This document shows positions 26,460 through 35,948 of a DNA stretch of 64,000 nucleotides, in pieces. The stretch lies in the NCBI RefSeq assembly GCF_016481275.1, contig NZ_JAEMNW010000001.1, positions 868,001 to 932,000 of the forward strand, written 5' to 3'. The position numbers and the translations under genes were made by a program. Below the pieces are notes generated by a model. The model worked only from the letters and a program-made list of their open reading frames with translations. It made no database searches and was not told the DNA's origin. This DNA is from Antrihabitans auranticaus (GTDB lineage Bacteria; Actinomycetota; Actinomycetes; Mycobacteriales; Mycobacteriaceae). Each line of letters opens with the position of its first letter. Position 1 is the first letter of the stretch.

Positions 26460-26804
26460 AGTTGTTTCGCTTCCTTAGTTGTCGGCAGTGCCGTATTGCT
26501 GGACGATGTGGGCGCGCAAGTGAGGCACAGTCGTGTTCCCGCCCGATTGCGTGAGGTAGCTCTTCGAGCCGGCAACCAGCGTTGATAACTCGGCTGACCT
26601 TTCGTTAGGCGAGCGCTCTACTCGAGTCTGACGCGGCGCGGGTGTTGCGAGTATCGGACGTTCGAATGAACTTCGTGGACAGAACTCGGGGGCCGGATAT
26701 CGGCGATTGCGAGACTCACGTCATATTTGACGAATTCGTCAGATTCTCTTGACTGACTCCTCCATCGCATGTGACGATATCGTCAATAGATGGAGGAGAG
26801 GTTC
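26460..26804. promoter_or_regulatory. regulatory region with twin TGACG-n4-CGTCA palindromes
   Basis: No gene is found in this 345-bp gap. Two perfect 14-bp palindromes, TGACGAATTCGTCA at 26728-26741 and TGACGATATCGTCA at 26772-26785, lie 44 bp apart centre to centre, just before the aromatic operon. TTGACT at 26749-26754 between them could be a -35 element. GGAGGAGAGG directly before ATG 26805 is a strong ribosome binding site. The regulator is not encoded next to the site. Confidence 0.75.
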
Positions 26805-27935
26805 ATGTCCGATCACCACGGGGCCCACAACGACCTGCACAGCGAACAGGGCGCGCTCGCAGGCGAACACTCCGGTCGTGCCCGGAACCCGATCGTGAAA
26901 GTCGCCGACATAGCGTGGCTCGAATTTGCAAAGCCCGACCTCGCACGCGCTGAGATCTTCGGTCGCGCTTTTGGTTTCACTCCGACACTGAGCACCCGAG
27001 AGGAGGTTCACCTGCGGGGTACCGACGTCGGCGCGCCGTGTGTGCTGGTACGGAAGGGAGAACGCACGCGCTTCGCGGGCACCGCGTTTCGCGCGGCCGA
27101 ATCCGCGGACGTATTGCGACTGGCCGAGGCCACCGGCCGGTCCGTGCGCCGGTTACCGGAGGCCATCGGCGGCATCTCGGTCGACCTCACCGATCCCAGC
27201 GGCGCCACCGTCCGCGTGGTCGCCGACCAGCACCCGCTGCCGCAGCTGCCGTCGCAGAGCCCGCACACGTTCAACTTCGGTTCCGCTCTCGCTCGGGTGA
27301 ACGCGACCCAGCGACCGCCGCGCGAACCCGCGTCGGTGCAGCGCCTCGGGCACGTCGTATTGCAGTCGACGAAGTACCGGGAAACGCTCGACTGGTACCT
27401 CGAACACCTCGGCCTCATCGTCAGCGACTTCCTGTACTACGCCGGGCAGCGGGAACGCGGACCGGTGATGAGCTTCATCCGCTGTGATCGCGGCACCACA
27501 CCCACCGACCACCACACCCTTGCGCTCACACTGGGCCCGTCGAATCGCTACGTGCACTCCGCGTTTCAAGTAACCGACCTCGATGCGATGGCTGCCGGCG
27601 GCGAATACCTCCGCGAACAGGGCTACCAACGCTCGTGGGGAATTGGCCGCCACATCCAGGGCAGCCAAATCTTCGACTACTGGCGCGACCCCGATGGCTT
27701 CCTCGTCGAACACTTCACCGACGGCGACATGTTCGACAACTCACTCGAACCCGGCTGGGCCACGATGACGGCGTCCGGACTCGCCCAGTGGGGTCCACCG
27801 GTAACAACAGACTTCCTTGGAACAAACCCGAGATCTGCTCGCCACGAGGCTGTTTCGGTGCTATCTGCCCTGCGCGAAGACAACGAATTCGACCTCGGCA
27901 GGTTGCGCGGCCTGCTGAAGGTCGCCAACTCCTGA
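26805..27935 (+). CDS. extradiol (catechol 2,3-) dioxygenase, type I
   Basis: Two-domain VOC-fold ring-cleavage dioxygenase of 376 residues, expected to use Fe(II) and O2 to open a catechol meta to a hydroxyl. The 2-His-1-carboxylate triad is visible: His183 (RLGHVVL), His251 (YVHSAFQV) and Glu302 (GFLVEHF). The acid-base His is in TDHHTLAL (236/237), and Tyr292 lies in YWRDPDGF. ATG 26805 was chosen over 26790 because GGAGGAGAGG fits it. It is the first gene of a five-gene operon. The ring substrate is unknown. Confidence 0.88.
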   Translation: MSDHHGAHNDLHSEQGALAGEHSGRARNPIVKVADIAWLEFAKPDLARAEIFGRAFGFTPTLSTREEVHLRGTDVGAPCVLVRKGERTRFAGTAFRAAESADVLRLAEATGRSVRRLPEAIGGISVDLTDPSGATVRVVADQHPLPQLPSQSPHTFNFGSALARVNATQRPPREPASVQRLGHVVLQSTKYRETLDWYLEHLGLIVSDFLYYAGQRERGPVMSFIRCDRGTTPTDHHTLALTLGPSNRYVHSAFQVTDLDAMAAGGEYLREQGYQRSWGIGRHIQGSQIFDYWRDPDGFLVEHFTDGDMFDNSLEPGWATMTASGLAQWGPPVTTDFLGTNPRSARHEAVSVLSALREDNEFDLGRLRGLLKVANS

Positions 27936-27965
27936 CTCGTTCACCCACCCTCGAAAGGTCCGCAC

Positions 27966-28907
27966 ATGACCGTCTCCGTTCTCCGCACCGCCGATGCCTG
28001 GTGGGTCGCCACACCCACCGGCGCCGCCAAGATCGACACTGCCGCAACGACTACCGCCGAATTACTCGCCGACCGACCGGCCATCGAGCGGGCGAGCAGC
28101 AGCCCCGGGACAGTTCCCGTCGACACGCTTGCCCTGGTATCGCCCGTGACCGCGCCCTGCCGCGTTGTCGCGCAGATGACGAACTTCCGCTCCCACGTCA
28201 CAGACTCCGGCATGAACCCGGACACCATTCCTCTGACGTTCTTCCGCAAGACGTCGGGCTCGATCAGCGGCCCGTTCGACGACATCATCAAGCCGAAGCA
28301 CGTCCAGTTCCTGGATTACGAGGTCGAGATCGGCATCGTGTTCGGTCGCTCTGTGCCGGTCGGCACCCAGATCACCGAAAGCAACATCGCGGACTACGTC
28401 GCGGGCATCGTCGTCACCAACGATGTCTCCGCTCGTGACCTGCAACTGCCGAAAACCCAATTCTACGAGGCCAAGTCGTATCCGACCTTCACACCGGTCG
28501 GCCCGGCTCTGGTGCTGCTCGACGCCGACGAACTGAAGCGGTTCACCGACCTGCGGCTGCAGCTGTTCGTCAACGGCGAACTGCGCCAGGACATGGTCGT
28601 CGGGACCGACATGATCTACCGCCCCGCTGCGGCCCTCGCTGCGCTGACCGGTTTCCAGCGCCTCGACGCCGGCGATCTGCTGCTGACCGGCACCCCCGCC
28701 GGCACCGCGCTCAGCGCACCACCGAAGCCCGTTGAGATCATCGGCTCGTTGCTGCCGCCTGCGACCAAATGGAAGCTGTTCTTCAAGCGACAGGCCGACA
28801 ACCCGAAGTACCTGCACGACGGCGACGTCGTCGAACTCTCTGTCGCCACAGACGACGGCACGCTCGACCTCGGCGCTCAGCGCACCGTTGTTCGGTATGC
28901 GCAATGA
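27966..28907 (+). CDS. fumarylacetoacetate hydrolase family protein
   Basis: FAH-fold enzyme of 313 residues acting after ring cleavage, as hydrolase, decarboxylase or isomerase of the muconic semialdehyde-type product. Metal ligands Glu119 and Glu121 (DYEVEIG) and Asp153 (TNDVSARD) are present, together with NFRSH (Asn73, His77), the helical catalytic loop of hydrolases. GDLLLTGTPAGT is also conserved. It starts 30 bases after the dioxygenase and overlaps the acyltransferase start by four bases (ATGA). Confidence 0.88.
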   Translation: MTVSVLRTADAWWVATPTGAAKIDTAATTTAELLADRPAIERASSSPGTVPVDTLALVSPVTAPCRVVAQMTNFRSHVTDSGMNPDTIPLTFFRKTSGSISGPFDDIIKPKHVQFLDYEVEIGIVFGRSVPVGTQITESNIADYVAGIVVTNDVSARDLQLPKTQFYEAKSYPTFTPVGPALVLLDADELKRFTDLRLQLFVNGELRQDMVVGTDMIYRPAAALAALTGFQRLDAGDLLLTGTPAGTALSAPPKPVEIIGSLLPPATKWKLFFKRQADNPKYLHDGDVVELSVATDDGTLDLGAQRTVVRYAQ

Positions 28908-29659
28908 CGGGGAGGGCGCTCCGCACCCCGTGGGTTCGCGCTGCGGTCGACGGCTACCTTCGCCACTATCACCGCCACAACGTTCACATCGACGAAACCG
29001 TCCCCGACACAACCGTTTTGTTCGTCGCCAACCACGGCTTCGGTGGTCTCGTCGACCTCAATGTCGCGGCTGCATTCTCGGCTCTCGACAGGGCCGCCGT
29101 GACCCGACCCGTCACCGCCCTCGTCCACCAACTCGCATGGACGATGGGCCTCGGCACCTTCGTGGAAGCTTTCGGTGGCGTCCAAGCGTCCGTTGCTGCC
29201 GTCGAGAATGCCTTTGCCGCCGAACGCAATGTCCTCGTCTTTCCCGGGGGTGACATCGATGCCGGCAAGTCCTGGCGCGACCGAAATACTGTCTGCTTCG
29301 ACGGCCGAACCGGGTACGCACGCATGGCGACCGAATGCGGCGTGCCGATCGTTCCGATCGTGACCTCCGGTGCCGGCGAGTCGCTGTTCGTCCTGCACGA
29401 CGGACGCGGTCTTGCAGCTGCTCTGCGGCTGCCGAAACTACTGCGTCTCAACACACTTCCGGTCAGCATCTCGATCCCGTGGGGTCTCAGCGTCGGTGTC
29501 GCGGGCATGCTTCCCTACGTTGCATTCCCCACCAAACTCGAGACCGCGATCCTGCCTGCGATGACCGCCGAACTGGACGAAACCACCGAATCCTTCGCCG
29601 CCCGTGTGGAAGCCGCCATGCAAGCCCGACTCGACCGGTTGGTCAGCGAGAATTCATGA
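28904..29659 (+). CDS. PlsC-like acyltransferase with altered motifs
   Basis: A 251-residue protein resembling lysophospholipid acyltransferases. The catalytic HX4D block is replaced by NHGFGGLVD (spacing HX6D), a variant used by the diacylglycerol/other acyltransferase-like branch. The second motif reads FPGGDID instead of FPEGTRS. VPIVPIVTSGAGESLFVL matches the later PlsC block. Its location inside an aromatic meta-cleavage operon is odd; it may acylate an intermediate or link the pathway to lipid substrates. It overlaps its neighbours by four bases on both sides. Confidence 0.7.
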   Translation: MTGRALRTPWVRAAVDGYLRHYHRHNVHIDETVPDTTVLFVANHGFGGLVDLNVAAAFSALDRAAVTRPVTALVHQLAWTMGLGTFVEAFGGVQASVAAVENAFAAERNVLVFPGGDIDAGKSWRDRNTVCFDGRTGYARMATECGVPIVPIVTSGAGESLFVLHDGRGLAAALRLPKLLRLNTLPVSISIPWGLSVGVAGMLPYVAFPTKLETAILPAMTAELDETTESFAARVEAAMQARLDRLVSENS

Positions 29660-31176
29660 CCACCAATGTATTTCAAGTCGTCATCGTCGGCGCCGGACCA
29701 GCCGGCGTCACCGCCGCGACGTTGCTCGGCCAGTACGGAGTCGACTGCTTGATCCTGGACCGCTGGACCGGCGTCTACCCGCAGCCACGCGCCGTCCATC
29801 TCGACGACGAGATCTACCGCATCCTCGCGCGCCTCGGACTAGCCGACGAGTTCGCCGCCATCTCCCAGCCCTCGTTGGGACTGCAATTGCGCGACAACAC
29901 GATGCGCGTCCTCGCCGAGTTCCAGCGCGAGACAACCCCGGGCCCGCATGGCTATCCGAAAGCCAACATGTTCGACCAACCAGATCTCGAGGCTGTGCTG
30001 CGCGACAACCTCGCCGACTACCCGACCGTGACACTGCGCGGCAACTCCGAGGTCACCGCGATCCACCAAGACGCCAACACGGTCCGAGTCGAGTACACGG
30101 ACCGCACGACCGGCGAACCCCGCACCGTCACAGCGCAATACCTGCTCGGCTGCGACGGCGCCAACAGCCTCGTCCGAGCCGCGATCGGTTCGACGATGAA
30201 GGATCTCGGGCTCGAACAGCGGTGGCTCGTCGTCGACGTCGCAACGGACGTCGACCTCGCCCAGTGGGACGGTGTCCACCAAGTCTGCGATCCCACGCGC
30301 GCCGCCAGCTACATGCGGATCGGACCGACCCGGTACCGCTGGGAGTTTCGGCTGCTCGACGGTGAATCGACTGCAGATTTCGACAGCCTGGCCTCGCTTC
30401 GCCCCCTGCTCGCTCCCTGGACCGCCGCCAGCGAGCTCGAATTGGTGCGCGTTGCCGAGTACACCTTCCGCGCCGAGCTCGCCGACCGCTGGCGCGATCG
30501 TAACGTCTTCCTGCTCGGCGACGCGGCCCACCTCACCCCGCCGTTCATCGGCCAGGGAATGGGCGCTGGTCTGCGCGACGCCATGAACCTCGCGTGGAAG
30601 CTCGCCGGTGTACTGAATTCGGGTCTCCCCGATTCCGTCCTCGACACGTATGAACAGGAGCGTAAACCGCACGCGCGCACCATGATCCTGCTCGCACTCG
30701 CGATGGGCAAGGCGATGACCGAGGGTGGACGGTTCGGCGACCTGTTGCGCCGCATCATCGCCCCGCGCCTGCATCACATTCCAGGCATCCGCGCCACGAT
30801 CTCGCACGGCGCAACGCCCGCACTCACGCGGACAGAATTCGTTCAGAAAACGGTGCGGCCGTACCGATTGGCCGGAACCCTCTGCCCCAACCCCGAACTC
30901 GACGGGCAACGGTTCGACGACGTCACCGGAGGCCGCTTCACTGTCGTCACTACGCAGACCCCGACGGCGGCTCAGGGTCGACTGATCGCAGAGCTCGGCG
31001 CCGTCCTCGTCACCGCCCCAACGGGTTCCGTCCTTGCACACTGGCTGACAAGCAAACGTGCCACCGTCGCGATCGTTCGGCCCGACCGCACGGTAATGCA
31101 CGCCGGACGCGACCTCGCAGCGTGCAGCACCCTCCCCCACTTCACACTGCCTGTCCTGCAACGAAAGACGACATGA
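29656..31176 (+). CDS. FAD-dependent aromatic hydroxylase (MhpA-like)
   Basis: Class A flavoprotein monooxygenase of 506 residues, expected to hydroxylate a phenolic ring with NADH or NADPH to make the diol cleaved by the extradiol enzyme. The FAD motif GAGPAGVTAA lies near residue 12, the DG motif in LLGCDGANSLVR, and the GD motif in VFLLGDAAHLTPPFIGQGM. A thioredoxin-like C-terminal domain (from about residue 400) is typical of MhpA and phenol hydroxylases. It is coupled by ATGA to both neighbours. A paralogue with the same domain order lies at 48385. Confidence 0.88.
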   Translation: MTTNVFQVVIVGAGPAGVTAATLLGQYGVDCLILDRWTGVYPQPRAVHLDDEIYRILARLGLADEFAAISQPSLGLQLRDNTMRVLAEFQRETTPGPHGYPKANMFDQPDLEAVLRDNLADYPTVTLRGNSEVTAIHQDANTVRVEYTDRTTGEPRTVTAQYLLGCDGANSLVRAAIGSTMKDLGLEQRWLVVDVATDVDLAQWDGVHQVCDPTRAASYMRIGPTRYRWEFRLLDGESTADFDSLASLRPLLAPWTAASELELVRVAEYTFRAELADRWRDRNVFLLGDAAHLTPPFIGQGMGAGLRDAMNLAWKLAGVLNSGLPDSVLDTYEQERKPHARTMILLALAMGKAMTEGGRFGDLLRRIIAPRLHHIPGIRATISHGATPALTRTEFVQKTVRPYRLAGTLCPNPELDGQRFDDVTGGRFTVVTTQTPTAAQGRLIAELGAVLVTAPTGSVLAHWLTSKRATVAIVRPDRTVMHAGRDLAACSTLPHFTLPVLQRKTT

Positions 31177-32957
31177 TGACCGCCTACTCTTCCGTCGGTG
31201 CCCGCTTCCTCGCGCAATGCGCGCACGCACCCAGCGCCGAAGCATTCCGGACACCCACCGCAGACGGCGGCTGGAAGTCCATGACGTGGAGCGACACCGC
31301 TCGCCGGGCCCGCGAACTCGCGGCCGGCCTCATCGCCCTCGGCGTCAGCACCGAACAACGTGTCGCCATCGCCAGCTCCACCCGCCTGGAATGGGTGCTC
31401 GCCGACCTCGCCATCTCCCTCGCAGGCGGCGTCACCACCACCGTCTACCCCAGTACCAGCACCGCCGACGTCATTCACATTCTCACCGACAGCGCCGCCA
31501 CCGTCGTTTTCGCCGAAAACACCGAACAACTCGACAAGGTCCGTGCGCCAGAGGGTTTCGTCGGCGCCGTGCGGTATGTCGTGCTGTTCGACGGCAGCCA
31601 CGATGATGACGGCGTGCTCTCGCTGCAGAATCTGACCGACATCGGCCGCACACACCTCGGCACGTACTCGACCGCCGTCGAAGACGCGCTCGCCGAACTC
31701 ACACCCGACCACCTCGCGACCATCGTCTACACCTCCGGCACCACGGGTCGGCCGAAGGGCGTCGAACTGACCCACGGCAACTGGCTCTACCTCGGCGCCG
31801 CTGTCGCCTCCGAGAAGGTGATCCGGCCCGACCACGTGCAATTCCTCTGGCTCCCGCTCTCTCACGTCTTCGGCAAACTTCTCCTCGCCGCGCAATACGA
31901 GATCGGGTTCGTCACAGCCATCGACGGTCGCCTCGACCGCATCGTCGACAACCTCGCGATCATCCAGCCCAGCTTCATGGCTGCCGCACCCCGCGTATTC
32001 GAGAAGATCTACAGCCGTGTCGTCACCGCCGCCACCGCCGAGGGTGGGGTCAAGAAGGCGCTGTTCACGTGGGCCTTCGACATCGGCATCGACGCCGTTC
32101 GCCAGCGGGCGATGGGAAACGTCCTATCACGCTGGCGTGCAGCGCAACTCACTGTCGCCGACCGCCTCGTGTTCGCGCGCATCCGCACCCGACTCGGCGG
32201 CAACATCGAATATCTCGTGTCCGGCAGCGCCGCACTTTCCCCGCACATAGCGGAATGGTTTGCGGCCGCCGGGCTGCCGATCCTGGAAGGCTACGGTCTC
32301 ACCGAAACGACCGGTGCCTCTTTTGTGAACCGTCCAGGTGGCATCCGCATCGGCACCGTCGGACGTGCCTTCCCCGGCACCGAAGTGACCCTCGCCGGCG
32401 ACGGCGAAGTCCTGCTCCGCGGCCCCGGAGTCATGCGCGGCTACCACGGCCTGCCCGACCAGACCGCCGATGTCATCGACTCGGACGGCTGGTTTGCCAC
32501 CGGCGACATCGGCATCCTCGACGCCGACGGATACCTGACCATCACCGACCGCAAGAAGGACCTCGTCAAAACCAGCGGAGGCAAGTACATCGCCCCCACT
32601 GCCATAGAATCCGCGATCAAAGCAGCCTGCCCACTCGTATCGAACGCGATCGTCATCGCAGACGGCCGCAACTTCGCCTCCGTGTTGCTCACCATCGATC
32701 CCGACGCAGCAAACGACCTCGCCGAGACCCTCGTCCGAGACAACGTGCGGCAAGCGATCGATCAGGTCAATACGACTCTGAACCGGTGGGAAACGATCAA
32801 GCAACACCGGATTCTGCCCGGCGAACTCAGCATAGAGACCGGCGAACTCACGCCAAGTCTCAAAATCAAGCGCGCCGCAGTCGCACGAAACTACGCCGAC
32901 CTCATCGCGGACATTTATTCCGAAAATCCCTCGGCTACAGGGGTTTCCGTGCGCTGA
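31173..32957 (+). CDS. long-chain acyl-CoA synthetase (FadD15-like)
   Basis: AMP-forming ligase of 594 residues with the long-chain architecture: YTSGTTGRPKGVELTHGN, WLPLSHVFGK, an insert of about 60 residues (ALFTWAFDIGIDAVRQRAMG) before LVSGSAALSP, then EGYGLTETTG and DRKKDLVKTSGGKYIAPT. It is closest to mycobacterial FadD15-type enzymes. Two consecutive ATGs (31173, 31176) are possible starts; the first overlaps the upstream stop. Its presence implies that the ring substrate carries, or releases, a carboxylic side chain. Its 3' end overlaps the convergent methyltransferase gene by 23 bp. Confidence 0.88.
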   Translation: MMTAYSSVGARFLAQCAHAPSAEAFRTPTADGGWKSMTWSDTARRARELAAGLIALGVSTEQRVAIASSTRLEWVLADLAISLAGGVTTTVYPSTSTADVIHILTDSAATVVFAENTEQLDKVRAPEGFVGAVRYVVLFDGSHDDDGVLSLQNLTDIGRTHLGTYSTAVEDALAELTPDHLATIVYTSGTTGRPKGVELTHGNWLYLGAAVASEKVIRPDHVQFLWLPLSHVFGKLLLAAQYEIGFVTAIDGRLDRIVDNLAIIQPSFMAAAPRVFEKIYSRVVTAATAEGGVKKALFTWAFDIGIDAVRQRAMGNVLSRWRAAQLTVADRLVFARIRTRLGGNIEYLVSGSAALSPHIAEWFAAAGLPILEGYGLTETTGASFVNRPGGIRIGTVGRAFPGTEVTLAGDGEVLLRGPGVMRGYHGLPDQTADVIDSDGWFATGDIGILDADGYLTITDRKKDLVKTSGGKYIAPTAIESAIKAACPLVSNAIVIADGRNFASVLLTIDPDAANDLAETLVRDNVRQAIDQVNTTLNRWETIKQHRILPGELSIETGELTPSLKIKRAAVARNYADLIADIYSENPSATGVSVR

Positions 32958-33729
32958 CGAACTGCCCCTGGCTGATGATCCGCTGATCGAGATCGACCAG
33001 GCCGGCATCCGCGAACGAGCGCGTGACCTCGTCGCGCTCGAACACATGAATGTCCGCAACAGCCTGGACAAGCTTGCGCACGGAGCGTGCGGCAGACACG
33101 CCGGTGGCAAGGGACGTGAATATGGCGACGGCGCCGCCCGGCCGCGCGACCCGCGCCAACTCGCGAATTACCTGATGCGGATCGTTGATGAGGTAGAGCG
33201 CCGCGAAGCACACGACGGTGTCGAAGGTGCCGTCAGCAAACGGCAGCGCATGGGCGTCGCCGCGTATATATGCCGCGCGCTCCGAGCCGGTACTCCGAAC
33301 AGCCTGCGCCAGCATGGGTTTCGAAAGGTCGAAACCAATTGCGACACCGTCGCCGGTGAGGTTGCGGGCGAACTCACGGGTGTGGAGGCCAGGTCCGCAT
33401 GCCACATCGAGCACACGGCGTGCGCCGGGTTCGGCCAGACGATCGATCAGGTCGCGCTGGTAGTCGGCGGTCCCTCGACCTCCGAGACTGAAACCACGGG
33501 TGAACATCGGGCGCCAGTAGCCTTCGTAGACGCGCGCAAGCAACCTGTTCTGCATTACCCGCTGGCTCACCGAGGGAGGCGGCGCCGAGTCGGAAAGAAG
33601 GTCCAAATAGCCTGCGGAGTCGTCGATTCCGCCCTTCAGTCGGCTTCGATCCAGCAGACTGCGAGCGACGTCCACGGGCGGCATCGCTGTTGCATCACCA
33701 GCGCCACGGCGGCGCGACTTGCTCGTCAT
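32935..33729 (-). CDS. class I SAM-dependent methyltransferase
   Basis: A 264-residue methyltransferase of the UbiE/Methyltransf_11 type. An N-terminal region of about 85 residues precedes the SAM motif VLDVACGPGLHTREFA and the later DTVVCFAALYLI and RVARPGGAVAIFTS. The start at ATG 33729 has GGAGG six bases upstream, so the longer TTG start at 33750 is rejected. It is the last gene of a four-gene minus-strand operon, 21 bp after the MFS stop. The substrate is unknown; a polyprenyl, lipid or phenolic acceptor is possible. Confidence 0.85.
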   Translation of the reverse strand: MTSKSRRRGAGDATAMPPVDVARSLLDRSRLKGGIDDSAGYLDLLSDSAPPPSVSQRVMQNRLLARVYEGYWRPMFTRGFSLGGRGTADYQRDLIDRLAEPGARRVLDVACGPGLHTREFARNLTGDGVAIGFDLSKPMLAQAVRSTGSERAAYIRGDAHALPFADGTFDTVVCFAALYLINDPHQVIRELARVARPGGAVAIFTSLATGVSAARSVRKLVQAVADIHVFERDEVTRSFADAGLVDLDQRIISQGQFVSARKPL

Positions 33730-33750
33730 CGAGTTCCTCCAGATTGCCAA

Positions 33751-35181
33751 TCATTTTTTATAGACTGACACATCATTCGGCAATATAGAAGACCGAACGA
33801 TCGCGCAGCAACCGATTCCCACCACCAGCATGACTATCGGGAACACGAGCGCGGCCTGCGTAGCGGTCGTCGTAGATGATCCGATAGCAGCTTGCAGCAG
33901 CAGACCCGTTGCGGCACTGCCCAATGCACCGCCAAGTTGCCGAGTCGTGTTGAAGACTCCCGACGCAGCACCGACGAGGTCCGTCGGCAAGCGGCGGGTC
34001 GCAATTCCAGCCAGCGGCGCGGACACGGCGCCGATACCCACACCGGCGATCATGAGCGGGACGAGGAGCAGCCACAGCGACATTCCCGGATGCAGCAGAG
34101 ACACCAACGCAGTGATGCTGAGGGCCAGCATCGCAAACCCCGTCCCGGCCAAGAGCGCCGGACTGAACCGGTCGGACGCACGCCCTGCGCTGCGAGCACA
34201 CAGCGAGGACAACACGAACATCGGTACCGTGACCGCACCGGCGGCCAAGGCTGAGTAGTCGAGCGTCGTCTGCAGATAGATCATCAACGGCAGGAAGAGG
34301 CCGCCCATTGCCGCGCCCATCGCCAGACCGGCGACACTCGCTGCCGAGAAGTTGCGGTTTGCGAAGAGCCGCAGCGGAAGTAGCGGCTCACGCGGATTGT
34401 GGTGCTGCCACACGACGAAAGCCCCCATGCACAGCACCCCGAATCCCGCGACCGATGCGATAGAGATCGGCCCCACGATCCGGCCCCAGTGATACTGCTC
34501 GCCGCTCTGAATGGCGAACACGATTGCGAACATGCCCGCGCCGCTCAACACCACCCCGAGCACATCGAACCGATGTGGGCGTTGCGGTCGGTAATCGGGA
34601 ACCAGCCGGACCGCGGCGATCCACCCGGCGATCCCGATGGGGATGTTGATCAGGAAGATCGCCTGCCAGCCCAGCGTCGCGATCATCGAGCCGCCGACCA
34701 ACGGACCGGCGGCCATCGCCGCACCACCCACGGCACCCCAGATACCGAGGGCGGTCCCCCGACGCTCGGCCGGGAACAGGTGCACGATCAAACTCATCGT
34801 CTGCGGTGCGACCAACGCGGCGCAAAGCCCTTGGGCCGCACGAGCAGCGATCAGGATCCCCGGATCCGGCGCCACCGCACAGGCCAGCGAGGCGACCGTG
34901 AAACCCGCGAGCCCAGCGAGAAACACCCGCTTGGGCCCGAACCGATCACCAAGGCGCCCAGCCACAATCAGCGGAACCGCGTAACACAGAGCGTAGGCAC
35001 TGTTGACCCACACCATGTCGTTCAAACTTGCCTGCAACGACGACTGAATGTGCGGGATAGCGACATTCACGACCGTCGCGTCGAGCCCGATCATGAAGAA
35101 GCTGACACACAGCGCGTACAGCGCCGCCTTCCTGTCACGCTGACTCGGGAGAACCGACTTCTCCTCGAATTCGCGTGGCAT
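33751..35181 (-). CDS. MFS transporter, DHA2 (EmrB/QacA) family
   Basis: Drug:proton antiporter-like exporter with 476 residues and about fourteen membrane spans. Motif A (GRLGDRFGPKRVFLAGL) lies between spans 2 and 3, motif C-like GPLVGGSMIATLGWQAIFLINI follows, and DATVVNVAIPHI (motif D1) lies in span 1. It sits between the unknown 247-residue protein and the methyltransferase and probably exports a product or toxic intermediate. A short inverted repeat (AACGGC...GCCGTT, 35195-35210) straddles the upstream gene's stop. Confidence 0.9.
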   Translation of the reverse strand: MPREFEEKSVLPSQRDRKAALYALCVSFFMIGLDATVVNVAIPHIQSSLQASLNDMVWVNSAYALCYAVPLIVAGRLGDRFGPKRVFLAGLAGFTVASLACAVAPDPGILIAARAAQGLCAALVAPQTMSLIVHLFPAERRGTALGIWGAVGGAAMAAGPLVGGSMIATLGWQAIFLINIPIGIAGWIAAVRLVPDYRPQRPHRFDVLGVVLSGAGMFAIVFAIQSGEQYHWGRIVGPISIASVAGFGVLCMGAFVVWQHHNPREPLLPLRLFANRNFSAASVAGLAMGAAMGGLFLPLMIYLQTTLDYSALAAGAVTVPMFVLSSLCARSAGRASDRFSPALLAGTGFAMLALSITALVSLLHPGMSLWLLLVPLMIAGVGIGAVSAPLAGIATRRLPTDLVGAASGVFNTTRQLGGALGSAATGLLLQAAIGSSTTTATQAALVFPIVMLVVGIGCCAIVRSSILPNDVSVYKK

Positions 35182-35199
35182 GCGACAACGATAGAACGG

Positions 35200-35943
35200 C
35201 TATCGCCGTTGCAACGCGGTCTCGGCGCGCATGCGTTCGTACTCTTCGCGGTCGGTGATTCGCCACATCGCCTGGCCGATCGCCATGACGCCGCGGGCGG
35301 GCAGTGGTACGCCGCCGATGTCAGGGTTGTCGGCGAGCCGGGTGGGGTTGCCGAGATCCGCACCGTCGAGGGTCGCGCGAGACTCGTTTATGTAGAACAT
35401 GCGCTGCGGCATCAGGAGCCCGTGATGCCCACTCGGCATTTCGCCGGCGAGCTCCAGCCGCCCCATGCCGAGACTGTGCGCGAGCGCTTGCCGAGCTTTG
35501 ATCAGCAGCTTCGGCCGCCACGTCCACAGCGGCATCGCCCCGCCCATCGCGTTCAACGTCCGCAACGTGCGCGACTGCGACGCCGTCACGGTCCAATCCA
35601 ACTTCGGGTCGTCGAGGGTTACCCGGAGCGTCGACGGTTCGGTCCACGTCAGAGTGATCTTGGCATGTGCGACAACATCACAGGCCTTCGCGTAGTAGCG
35701 CGGGCACGCAATATCGAACCGTGGCCCGTCGACGAAGATCGACCACTTGCCTGTCGGATCGCGATGCCAGACGGTCGCGTAAGGCGCGAACGGATTGTCC
35801 GGGAATACCCGGAGCGCCAGGATGTGTCCGGAATCGAACGGCAGCCCGAAGACGCCCCACCCGCGTACGTATTCGTGATCGGGCCACGGTGCTTCGCTTC
35901 GATTCGGCGTGATCGCGGTTGTGCGTGCGGCGATGGTAGTCAT
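35200..35943 (-). CDS. protein of unknown function
   Basis: A 247-residue soluble protein without signal peptide or membrane span. I do not recognise a family. It is beta-rich (WGVFGLPFDSGHILALRVFP; SIFVDGPRFDIACPRYY; ITLTWTEPSTLRVTLDD), with an amphipathic helical stretch around PKLLIKARQALAHSLGMGR, somewhat like acetoacetate decarboxylase-fold or lipocalin-like proteins. ATG 35943 comes five bases after the DsrE stop, so it is co-transcribed with it. Two cysteines are seen or nearly so. No function is proposed. Confidence 0.65.
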   Translation of the reverse strand: MTTIAARTTAITPNRSEAPWPDHEYVRGWGVFGLPFDSGHILALRVFPDNPFAPYATVWHRDPTGKWSIFVDGPRFDIACPRYYAKACDVVAHAKITLTWTEPSTLRVTLDDPKLDWTVTASQSRTLRTLNAMGGAMPLWTWRPKLLIKARQALAHSLGMGRLELAGEMPSGHHGLLMPQRMFYINESRATLDGADLGNPTRLADNPDIGGVPLPARGVMAIGQAMWRITDREEYERMRAETALQRR

Positions 35944-35948
35944 GGCGA

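Noticed and set aside
33766-33775. TGACACATCA at the MFS stop, similar to TGACACGTCA at 23755
   Set aside because: It lies inside the last codons of the MFS gene (NDVSVYKK), and the similarity is short; a shared operator is not supported.
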